A DNA stretch of 64,000 nt from Bacillota bacterium. GTDB taxonomy: Bacteria > Bacillota > Dethiobacteria > DTU022. Location: the NCBI GenBank assembly GCA_011389985.1, contig JAABTH010000003.1, positions 62,001 through 126,000 of the forward strand, in the 5' to 3' direction. Under the pieces are notes generated by a model. It saw only the letters and a list, made by a program, of their open reading frames with translations, was not told where the DNA came from and ran no database searches. Positions within the stretch are counted from its first letter, which is position 1. The number at the start of each line of letters is the position of its first letter. This document shows positions 56,670-64,000 of the stretch, piece after piece. The position numbers and the translations under genes are program-made.

Positions 56670-58898
56670 ATGCATGCTTCAAACGGTAAAAAACAAAACA
56701 ACCGGGTGGTAATTGTTTCAAACCGTTTACCCGTAAGTGTTGCCAGAAATAATGGCAATTTAAAAATAACACCAAGTATAGGTGGTTTGGCGACAGGACT
56801 TTCCTCATTTCACCATGACAGCAATGGTTTGTGGGTTGGTTGGCCGGGGATAAGCCCAAGTGACAATGAAGAAAAAATAACCATGGAAGAAACTTTAAGG
56901 AGGGATTTTAGTTGCCTTCCCGTATACCTCTCGGCTGCTGATCTGAAAAAATATTATTACGGCTTTAGCAACAGAACCCTCTGGCCTTTATTTCATTATT
57001 TCACAACCTATTGCACATATGAAAAATCTGAATGGAAAGCTTACAGAAAAGTCAACCAGATGTTTTGTCGCCGACTGTTGGAAGTCATTGAACCGGGTGA
57101 TATGATCTGGGTTCACGACTATCACCTGTTGCTTTTGCCCGATCTTCTGAGACAGGAAAATGTTGATGCAGCCATCGGCCTTTTTCTTCATATCCCTTTT
57201 CCTTCTATGGAAATTTTCCGTTACCTGCCTTGGAGGGAAGAGATTCTTAGGGGTATGCTTGGCGCTGATCTGATCGGTTTTCATACTTATGATTATACCA
57301 GGCATTTTCTTAGCAGCGTTCTGCGTATCCTGGGGAGAGAACAGGAATACGGACAGGTTGTTGCTGGTAACAGATTGGTAAAGGCAGATACTTTTCCGAT
57401 GGGAATAGATGCTCGAAAATATTCTGAAGCTGTAGATACTTCCACTGTAATTAAAGAGAAAAAGACTCTGAGGGAAAGGCTTAAAACAGAAAAAATCATC
57501 TTGTCTGTCGACAGGCTTGATTTTTCAAAAGGTATTCCTGAACGATTAAGAGCTTTTGAGCTATTTTTGGAGAAACAACCAAAATGGCATAACAAAATCA
57601 CATTTGTAATGCTTTGTGTCCCTTCGAGGACTAAAGTGAAGCAGTATCAGCTCTTAAAACGAGAAATTGATGAACTTGTCGGCAGGATAAATGGGCGCTT
57701 TGGTCGTCCAGGCTGGCTGCCGATACTCTACATGTACAGGTCGGTTCCATTTGATGAACTGATTGCCCTATACAGCGAAGCAGACCTGGCCCTGGTAACC
57801 CCCTTGCGGGATGGTATGAACCTGGTTGCAAAGGAATACCTTGCCTGCCACAGCAAAACGGGCCTGGGTGTTCTTGTGTTAAGCGAAACAGCGGGCGCAG
57901 CAGCTGAACTTGGAGAAGCTATTATTGTAAATCCCAATGATATCGAGATGATTGCCGATGCTATCTCTCAGGGGCTGGAGATGTCAGCAGAAGATAAAAA
58001 AGCCGCAGTCAGCTTTATGTCCCGCCGTATCGAAAAATATAATATATTTCGCTGGGCTGAAGACTTTATTGAGCATCTTTCACAGATTAGGGGACGTCAT
58101 GAATTAAATAAGCAGCGATTTCTAAATATAGATCTTCAGAGAACAGTAAAAAGTAGCTACATGAAGGCTAACACAAGGCTAATATTACTTGATTATGACG
58201 GCACCTTGGTTTCATTGAAGAAAAAGCCTGAACTGGCCAGACCATCGGCAGAGTTACTGAAACTACTATCTGCCCTGAAGGCCGATCCTAAAAATACTGT
58301 AGTGATAATAAGCGGCAGGGATAGAGATTGCCTGTCAGAATGGATGAGTGGAACCGGTGTCGATTTGGTTGCAGAACATGGAACCTGGCTTCGCGAGGCA
58401 GATTGGAATGAATGGCAGATCAAGGAAGAAGGGCTAAACGATCAATGGAAAAAGAATTTTTACCCCATCCTGGAGATGTTCAGTGAAAGAACACCCGGAT
58501 CTTTTGTTGAAGAGAAAACCTATGCCCTGGTTTGGCACTACCGTAAAGCTGAACCTGAGCTTGGCGCGCTGAGGGCCAAAGAGTTAATGGATGCTCTGCA
58601 CGATATGTTATCTGGAACTTCATTACAGGTTTTACGCGGCAGCAAGGTTGTAGAGATCAAACCGGCAGGGGTAAATAAGGGCAAAGCCGCCATGCACTGG
58701 ATTGACAAAAAAGAAAAATGGGATTTTATACTCTCTATGGGTGATGACTGGACCGATGAAGATATCTTTGCAGTTATGCCTGACAAGACCTGGAGTATCA
58801 GAGTTGGTTTCAAGCCTTTTACCAGGGCTAATTATTTTATGGAATCACCGGAAGAGGTTGTGAACCTGCTTAATACCCTTGTTAATGATATAAAGTGA
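56670..58898 (+). CDS. otsAB: Bifunctional trehalose-6-phosphate synthase/phosphatase
   Basis: Fusion of OtsA and OtsB, about 742 residues, making trehalose from UDP-glucose and glucose-6-phosphate. GT20 part (about 12-480): VSNRLPVS, GLWVGWPG, WVHDYHLLLLP, HIPFPSMEIF, LIGFHTYDYTRHFL, VDRLDFSKGIPERL, PLRDGMNLVAKEYL. HAD phosphatase part (about 500-740): LLDYDGTLVS, VIISGRDR, MGDDWTDEDIF. Start at ATG 56670 after AAGGGGTG; an ATG at 56640 has none. Trehalose is an osmolyte and could also feed GH65-type phosphorolysis if the enzyme at 3343 accepts it. Confidence 0.95.
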   Translation: MHASNGKKQNNRVVIVSNRLPVSVARNNGNLKITPSIGGLATGLSSFHHDSNGLWVGWPGISPSDNEEKITMEETLRRDFSCLPVYLSAADLKKYYYGFSNRTLWPLFHYFTTYCTYEKSEWKAYRKVNQMFCRRLLEVIEPGDMIWVHDYHLLLLPDLLRQENVDAAIGLFLHIPFPSMEIFRYLPWREEILRGMLGADLIGFHTYDYTRHFLSSVLRILGREQEYGQVVAGNRLVKADTFPMGIDARKYSEAVDTSTVIKEKKTLRERLKTEKIILSVDRLDFSKGIPERLRAFELFLEKQPKWHNKITFVMLCVPSRTKVKQYQLLKREIDELVGRINGRFGRPGWLPILYMYRSVPFDELIALYSEADLALVTPLRDGMNLVAKEYLACHSKTGLGVLVLSETAGAAAELGEAIIVNPNDIEMIADAISQGLEMSAEDKKAAVSFMSRRIEKYNIFRWAEDFIEHLSQIRGRHELNKQRFLNIDLQRTVKSSYMKANTRLILLDYDGTLVSLKKKPELARPSAELLKLLSALKADPKNTVVIISGRDRDCLSEWMSGTGVDLVAEHGTWLREADWNEWQIKEEGLNDQWKKNFYPILEMFSERTPGSFVEEKTYALVWHYRKAEPELGALRAKELMDALHDMLSGTSLQVLRGSKVVEIKPAGVNKGKAAMHWIDKKEKWDFILSMGDDWTDEDIFAVMPDKTWSIRVGFKPFTRANYFMESPEEVVNLLNTLVNDIK

Positions 58899-59274
58899 AC
58901 TCATTTGCAGTAATAACCCTTTCTAAAAGACTGACTAACTGAAGTCGCCGATTTCGATCAAAGAGCGCTATACTTTTAAAACAGCAGATTAAGATACGGA
59001 TTTATCGAGGTATGCGTTTTAATATAGTTAAAATACTATAGATAGATTCATATTTTCTTAAATTATAGCAGGTATAATTTACTCTTGGTTGAATTATTAC
59101 ATTATGTTAGTGGCGGGCATGGCCGGGGTTTTCTATAGATCATTTGGTGGAAAGGAAAAAACATTCTTGGCTTTATTTTGCATTCACTGGTAAATGCGTC
59201 ATATGTTCAGTAAGTCGGAATTAATATAGCATGGCTTAGTCGGATCAAAGTGTAAAAATACAGGGGATGAGTTT
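58899..59274. other. Intergenic region without a recognisable gene
   Basis: AT-rich, 376 bases. It contains a TATAAT at 59073 without a convincing -35 box and a 29-codon frame at about 59104 with no ribosome site. No repeat, terminator or RNA motif was recognised. It precedes the XRE-cupin regulator. Confidence 0.5.
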
Positions 59275-59832
59275 ATGAATGAAAAACTTGGGAAAAAAAT
59301 AAAAGAGATACGTACTTCCAAAGGACTAAAACTTAAAGATTTAAGCAAAAAAACAAATCTTTCTATCGGGTTTCTATCGCTAATCGAAAGGGGCCTTACT
59401 TCAGCAGGGCTTGCTTCATTACAGAGCATTGCCGATGCGCTCGAAGTTGATATAACTTATTTTTTAAGTGCCTGGAGCAAAAACAGCAAGAAAAAAGTCT
59501 TACGTAGTTACGAACATGAAGCATTTCGAATCGACGATTCAAATTTTGTTTATTTTAGTCTTGCCGGTGACTTTGAGAATAAAACAATTGATCCAATGAT
59601 TGTGCTGCTTCTTCCCGGTGAATCGAGAGAGAAAGTACTGCCCTACCTTCATCAGGGAGAAGAATTTATCTATGTCCTCGAAGGTGTCTTGACATTTTTA
59701 GTTGAGGATAAAGAGTATGAAATGAATCCAGGCGATTCAATTCATATTCCTTCAACGGTACCTCATAACTGGGCCAACCTGACCAGTAAACTGGTTAAAG
59801 CACTTTGTGTGGTTTCGCCGAAAATATTGTAG
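59275..59832 (+). CDS. XRE-family regulator with C-terminal cupin domain
   Basis: 185 residues. HTH_3 region: KIKEIRTSKGLKLKDLSKK then LSIGFLSLIERG...ASLQSIADALEVD. C-terminal cupin (LHQGEEFIYVLEGVLTFL, NPGDSIHIPSTVPHNWAN) senses a small ligand. PuuR-type layout; such regulators often control amino-acid or polyamine use. The ribosome site is weak (GGGGATGAG). The adjacent peptidase gene is a likely target. Confidence 0.92.
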   Translation: MNEKLGKKIKEIRTSKGLKLKDLSKKTNLSIGFLSLIERGLTSAGLASLQSIADALEVDITYFLSAWSKNSKKKVLRSYEHEAFRIDDSNFVYFSLAGDFENKTIDPMIVLLLPGESREKVLPYLHQGEEFIYVLEGVLTFLVEDKEYEMNPGDSIHIPSTVPHNWANLTSKLVKALCVVSPKIL

Positions 59833-59924
59833 TCAGAAGCATTTCCAACATAACAAATGCAGAGTATTCATCGCTGCTAAACAGTAATTTTCGATCTGTG
59901 TACAAATATGGCGGAGGTAGTTTA

Positions 59925-61025
59925 ATGGATTCAGTTTTTGGCAAAAGACGTAATAGAACACTCAAATATATTATTGAGCAGGGCATGGATAAAGCTGTTA
60001 TTATCAATCCTCAGAATATTTGTTACCTGACCGGAATCAGAGTGGTCCCCTATGAACGGCTCTTTTTACTGATCATTGATGCAATAAACAAAAGCTGCAG
60101 CTTTGTTCTCCCAAATGTTGATAAAGAACTGCCCCTGGAATCCTCAATAATTAAGGTTTTGTATGTAGATGAAGATGATCCCGCAAATGTTCTTAAAGAA
60201 GCTTTGGGAGAATTTAATATACTGGGGGTCGAAATGGGTAAAATAACCCTTGATCTTGAAGCCAGGATCAGAAATTGCAGCCATAAAGTGGAAATGCAGG
60301 ACATTGGCCAGGCATTAAGTCAGTTTCGCCTCCGTAAAGACAGTGAAGAAATAAGTCATATTAAAAGAGCAATTTCATACAGCGACCAGGTATTTAATGA
60401 AATCAGGGAAAAAATTAAGCCGGGTATCACCGAGAAGACGATCCTGGCCGATATCTTTAGCATGATCTCCGCCAAAGAAGGTGCGGTTACAAACCCTTTT
60501 ATAATACAGGCTTTATGCGGTGAACACACTGCAAGCCCTCATGGTGAACCCGGAGATAGACAGCTCAAGCAGGGTGATCCCCTGACCATTGATTTCAGTG
60601 TATGTTATGCATATTACTGGTCTGATCTAACACGAACGTTTTTTCTCGGGCAACCTGATCCGCGTATGGAAATAATCTATAAAATTAATCTTGCTGCCCA
60701 AGAGAAAGCTTTGGAAAAAATAAAACCGGGAGTAAGAATAAAAGAGCTTGATCTTGCTGCCCGTTCATTTGTTGAAAAGGCCGGTTATGGTAAATATTAC
60801 TTGCATAGAACAGGCCATGGCATCGGCCTTGATGTTCACGAACATCCGAATCTGCACAGCATAAACGAAGATTATCTCGAAGAAGGGATGACCTTTACCG
60901 TTGAACCGGGTATTTATGTTCCGGGATTAGGTGGAGTACGCATAGAGGATAATGTACTGGTAACGGCTGATGGTGTGGAGATTCTCAGTAGTTACCCGAA
61001 AGAATTCAAATCAATGGTCCTTTAA
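59925..61025 (+). CDS. M24 family metallopeptidase (Xaa-Pro aminopeptidase/dipeptidase)
   Basis: Removes residues next to proline. 366 residues: creatinase-like N-domain, then pita-bread domain with metal ligands in LTIDFSVCYAYYWSDLTRTF (two Asp), HRTGHGIGLDVHEHP (His), TVEPGIYV and RIEDNVLV (two Glu). Start at ATG 59925 after GGAGGT; the longer frame from 59805 overlaps the regulator gene and has none. Co-directional with the XRE-cupin gene. Confidence 0.93.
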   Translation: MDSVFGKRRNRTLKYIIEQGMDKAVIINPQNICYLTGIRVVPYERLFLLIIDAINKSCSFVLPNVDKELPLESSIIKVLYVDEDDPANVLKEALGEFNILGVEMGKITLDLEARIRNCSHKVEMQDIGQALSQFRLRKDSEEISHIKRAISYSDQVFNEIREKIKPGITEKTILADIFSMISAKEGAVTNPFIIQALCGEHTASPHGEPGDRQLKQGDPLTIDFSVCYAYYWSDLTRTFFLGQPDPRMEIIYKINLAAQEKALEKIKPGVRIKELDLAARSFVEKAGYGKYYLHRTGHGIGLDVHEHPNLHSINEDYLEEGMTFTVEPGIYVPGLGGVRIEDNVLVTADGVEILSSYPKEFKSMVL

Positions 61026-61028
61026 TAT

Positions 61029-61241
61029 CTATCTCTCCATAAGTAATGAAATCAATCTGCCGCTCAGATATTCCCGTGAGAGCCAGATAAAAAAGACTAT
61101 ACTTATATAAGAAAAAATTATTGCTGCCTGATCTGTATTGTCTAGATAGTAAAATTCTGAAAAACCGGTTATTGTAATCCGAACAGCTAAAAATAAGGCA
61201 CAGACTATAACTACCCACCCGAAAAGTGGTATAAGCCACAC
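61029..61241 (-). CDS. Small membrane protein or fragment of one
   Basis: GTG-start frame of 70 residues with two membrane helices (LIPLFGWVVIVCALFLAV and IIFSYISIVFFIWL). The frame remains open upstream to a TAA near 61310 and still reads as membrane protein (GNATSSLFYLFALATVW), but holds no start codon or ribosome site. So either the GTG is used or this is the decayed end of a longer gene. It fills the 311-base gap before typA. Confidence 0.4.
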   Translation of the reverse strand: MWLIPLFGWVVIVCALFLAVRITITGFSEFYYLDNTDQAAIIFSYISIVFFIWLSREYLSGRLISLLMER

Positions 61242-61336
61242 AGTTGCCAGGGCAAAAAGGTAAAAGAGAGAGCTTGTTGCATTTCCCGGGAAATAGTGGT
61301 TTAATTAAGTTCTGCCGCTAACCAGTGGCATATTAA

Positions 61337-63190
61337 ATGTTTGCGAAGATGGGAACGGTGAGTTTTTTGGTAGATAAAACACAGGGGCACCTGCGCAATA
61401 TTGCAATAATTGCTCATGTTGATCATGGAAAAACTACATTAGTCGATGGATTACTTCGCCAGGCGGGTATTTTCCGGGACAATGAAAAAGTGATTGAAAG
61501 AGTTATGGATTCAAATGATCTTGAAAGGGAACGCGGCATAACGATCCTATCAAAGAACACTGCTGTCCATTATGGAGATACCAAAATTAATATTGTTGAT
61601 ACACCCGGTCATGCTGATTTTGGTGGTGAAGTTGAGCGGGTCTTAAGAATGGTTGATGGCGCACTCTTACTGGTAGATGCTTTTGAAGGGCCCATGGCTC
61701 AAACCAAGTTTGTATTGCGTAAAGCGCTTGAGGTAGGGTTACGCATCATTGTAGTTATTAATAAAATAGATCGACCTGATGCCCGTTCAGAAGAAGTGCT
61801 TAATGAAGTTTTTGATCTTTTTGTAGAACTTGAAGCAGCAGATTGGCAGCTTGATTTTCCAGTTATCTATGCCGATGCGAGGAAGGGTATCGCCGTATCT
61901 GATCCTCATGAAAAAGGCTGTAACTTACAGCCGCTTTTCGAACTTATAACAGCTGAAATACCACCACCGGTTGCCGATCCTGAAGGCAGTCTGCAGCTGC
62001 AGATCAATACGCTTGATTACGACGATTATGTCGGAAGAATTGCAATCGGGCGCATTCGTAATGGTTATTTAGAAGGTGGTAGGCAGATAGCATTATGCAA
62101 GCAGGACAACCAGGCTGAAATCTTAAAAATCGGCAAGCTATGGACTTATGAAGGATTAAAACGCCGCGAAACTGCATGGGCCGAAGCTGGTGACATAGTA
62201 GCAGTTGCAGGTTTGGGACAAGTTAATATAGGTGAAACTGTATGCGATCCGGATTATCCGCAGCCTATGCCTTTGCTTGCCGTGGATGAACCTACCTTGA
62301 CTATGAACTTCATGGTAAACGACAGCCCTTTTGCCGGGCGCGAGGGAAAATATATAACTTCGCGACAGTTGCGTGCCCGGCTTTGGAAAGAAGCAGAAAC
62401 AAATGTGAGTCTGAAGGTGGCAGAAACAGAATCTCCTGATTCTTTTGAGGTATCCGGTCGTGGCGAGCTGCACCTTGGAATTTTGATTGAAACAATGAGG
62501 CGCGAAGGTTATGAGCTCCAGATATCAAAACCAAAACCTATCTTAAAAACTATCGATAGTAAACTCTGCGAGCCATACGAAAGATTGTTTCTAAATGTGC
62601 CCGAGGTACATTCAGGCAGAGTGATTGAAAACCTGGGTGGACGTTTTGGCGATATGCAGAATATGCAGCCGGCAGGAGAAAACAATGTAAAGCTTGAGTT
62701 CTTAATTCCAGCCCGGGGGTTAATCGGTTTTCGTTCAGAACTATTAACCGATACCAGGGGTGAGGGAATTATGCATCACCTCTTCAGTCATTATGGGCCC
62801 TGGAAAGGTGATTTAATTGGAAGAAGGCGCGGCGTTCTTATCGCATTTGAAAGCGGTGAAGCAACTCCCTATGGTATTCATAATGTAGAAGATCGGGGCA
62901 TATTTTTCATACATCCCAATGATCAGGTTTATACAGGAATGATCGTTGGTGAACATACCCGGGAAAATGATCTTGACGTAAATATATGTAAGAAAAAGCA
63001 CCTAACCAACATTCGCTCCAGCAGTGCTGATGATGCAATCCGCCTGGCGCCGCCGGTTTTATACACATTGGAAAAAGCGATGGAATATATTGCAGACGAT
63101 GAGCTGGTAGAAGTTACTCCTACAGATATACGCATGCGTAAAAAAATTCTTGATCGCAATAAACGGGAGCGAGCTGTTAAGCGCAGCTGA
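61337..63190 (+). CDS. typA: Ribosome-associated GTPase TypA/BipA
   Basis: Translational GTPase for ribosome assembly and stress. 617 residues. G1 AHVDHGKTT, G2 RGITI, G3 DTPGHADF, G4 NKID; EF-G-like domains II, III, V and the BipA-specific C-terminal domain (EFLIPARGLIGFRSELL, HLFSHYGPWKG, IRLAPP). The N-terminus is uncertain: ATG 61337, ATG 61349 and GTG 61358 lack convincing ribosome sites; homologues usually start about ten residues before RNIAIIAH. Confidence 0.95.
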   Translation: MFAKMGTVSFLVDKTQGHLRNIAIIAHVDHGKTTLVDGLLRQAGIFRDNEKVIERVMDSNDLERERGITILSKNTAVHYGDTKINIVDTPGHADFGGEVERVLRMVDGALLLVDAFEGPMAQTKFVLRKALEVGLRIIVVINKIDRPDARSEEVLNEVFDLFVELEAADWQLDFPVIYADARKGIAVSDPHEKGCNLQPLFELITAEIPPPVADPEGSLQLQINTLDYDDYVGRIAIGRIRNGYLEGGRQIALCKQDNQAEILKIGKLWTYEGLKRRETAWAEAGDIVAVAGLGQVNIGETVCDPDYPQPMPLLAVDEPTLTMNFMVNDSPFAGREGKYITSRQLRARLWKEAETNVSLKVAETESPDSFEVSGRGELHLGILIETMRREGYELQISKPKPILKTIDSKLCEPYERLFLNVPEVHSGRVIENLGGRFGDMQNMQPAGENNVKLEFLIPARGLIGFRSELLTDTRGEGIMHHLFSHYGPWKGDLIGRRRGVLIAFESGEATPYGIHNVEDRGIFFIHPNDQVYTGMIVGEHTRENDLDVNICKKKHLTNIRSSSADDAIRLAPPVLYTLEKAMEYIADDELVEVTPTDIRMRKKILDRNKRERAVKRS

Positions 63191-63393
63191 TGTTGGAAAA
63201 GAAACCCCTGCTCAGCCCTTACTGATTTCCGCTATTTTTGAAATATGCCAGTCTGTAGTTGCGTCTAATAAACAATTCGCTTAATTGAGAACTTCTCTGA
63301 ATTAGAGGAGTTTAAATGAGGTTGGTAGAACTATTTGTGCATAAAGCAGATTATCAGTAAAAGCGCGCAGAATTCTGCCTGGAGGTGGCTGTT

Positions 63394-64000
63394 TTGACCG
63401 ATCCAAATAGTAAAACGGTCATAAAACCTGAAAATATAATATGGCAATACGGGGAAGAAGCTGGCAATAAGGATCTACCCTGGGGACCGCATAAAATACC
63501 GCTTAATCTGGAGATTTCCGGAATAAAAATATCTCTTGAACAGCATAAATCAGGTTTTTTGTACTATCGCGAAGCTAAGGGAGAAACCATTGAAAAACTT
63601 GTATTGGCCGGGAAGAGCCAGCTCTTTTTAAGCCCTGTTGAACCGATGAATGTACCTGCAAAGGTAAGCAGCCATTTACTTATTGATTTTAAACGGCCTC
63701 TTGTCGTAGAGCCACAATCTACCAAGAGTATATTTGTTACATTTCCTCTTGAAATTGCAGTTGCCCTGGGCAGGAGATTAACAGGGGAAAGCATCATTGA
63801 TATTTTCACGAAATGTATAAGCAAGCATACACTCTACGGCACTATTAAAGACGGGATTATCTGCAAGTATTGGCAAAGTGATCTTTACAACACTGTTCCT
63901 GATTTAAATCCAGCGGAACTTGGTGTAATGCAAATTGAAATTCAAAATCCGACCGGCAGCTGGGCTGAGGTAGGAAAAGCTGTATTCAGTGCCCATGGAA
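63394..64000 (+). CDS. DUF432-like protein (3' end cut by window)
   Basis: TTG start five bases after GGAGGTGG; 202 codons are visible. I recognise the DUF432 style (LFLSPVEPMNVPAKVSSHLL, STKSIFVTFPLEIAVALG, HTLYGTIKDGIICKYW). This family is best known from archaea and some anaerobic bacteria, sometimes beside MscS-type channels. No signal peptide. Function unknown. A 14-codon frame with a GAGGAG site (63316-63360) precedes it and could be a leader peptide, but is too short to claim. Confidence 0.7.
   Translation, partial: MTDPNSKTVIKPENIIWQYGEEAGNKDLPWGPHKIPLNLEISGIKISLEQHKSGFLYYREAKGETIEKLVLAGKSQLFLSPVEPMNVPAKVSSHLLIDFKRPLVVEPQSTKSIFVTFPLEIAVALGRRLTGESIIDIFTKCISKHTLYGTIKDGIICKYWQSDLYNTVPDLNPAELGVMQIEIQNPTGSWAEVGKAVFSAHG

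Noticed and set aside
59104..59193. 29-codon frame (MLVAGMAGV...) before the XRE-cupin gene
   Set aside because: No ribosome site, no conserved feature, ends quickly; treated as chance.

Overview
The window looks like chromosome of an anaerobic, low-to-moderate GC Gram-positive bacterium (Clostridia-like). The evidence is strong AGGAGG-type ribosome sites, frequent TTG and GTG starts, lipobox lipoproteins, a small two-cluster ferredoxin, clostridial-type c-di-GMP-I riboswitches and many intrinsic terminators. I cannot name the genus. No rRNA, tRNA, CRISPR array, transposase or prophage gene was seen. The gene order looks like ordinary core and accessory chromosome with two small decayed or repeated patches.

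Layout. 1-3285: the end of a phosphate uptake operon, pstC(partial)-pstA-pstB-phoU, closed by a terminator. 3343-8641: a disaccharide module, a GH65 phosphorylase, beta-phosphoglucomutase and a GH31 alpha-glucosidase. 8666-12441 (minus): a monoacylglycerol-lipase-like hydrolase, an SDR oxidoreductase and a YgiQ radical SAM protein. 12587-14023 (plus): a second radical SAM protein and YbaK. 14183-17663 (minus): a BCCT betaine-type transporter, a small ORF, a palindromic repeat and a DEAD-box helicase with an attenuator-like leader hairpin. 17970-22140: arginine deiminase, GlpX, UspA, threonine dehydratase and ferredoxin. 22411-24689: a tandem-repeat lipoprotein and an ApbE lipoprotein. 24737-27421 (minus): an AMP-dependent acyl ligase and a double-hotdog MaoC-like protein.

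27422-28224 holds no intact large gene. It holds a 22-bp palindrome, a possible small membrane protein and, on the minus strand, a 42-codon remnant of a tryptophanase/tyrosine phenol-lyase gene. Adenine deaminase, a CDP-alcohol phosphatidyltransferase and FabI follow. A minus-strand operon (MMPL transporter, exported coiled-coil protein, TetR regulator) has a clear promoter and operator at 36194-36252. Then come an ABM protein, a second acyl-CoA ligase, GlpD and a double class II aldolase.

42165-51153 is one peptide/amide-use block: dppBCDF, a binding lipoprotein, an amidohydrolase, an RpiR regulator and a nitrilase-family amidase. A class II photolyase lies opposite. 52679-54293 is the most striking locus: a consensus promoter, two tandem, nearly identical c-di-GMP-I (GEMM-I) riboswitches, a hairpin that sequesters the ribosome site, and a membrane-anchored or secreted transglutaminase/cysteine-protease-like protein. 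The window ends with a LOG-family protein, GNAT, cupin, a fused trehalose-6-phosphate synthase/phosphatase, an XRE-cupin regulator with an M24 peptidase, TypA/BipA and a partial DUF432-like gene.

Together the genes suggest a cell that uses glucosides by phosphorolysis and takes up peptides. It accumulates trehalose and betaine against osmotic stress, and it controls at least one surface enzyme with c-di-GMP.
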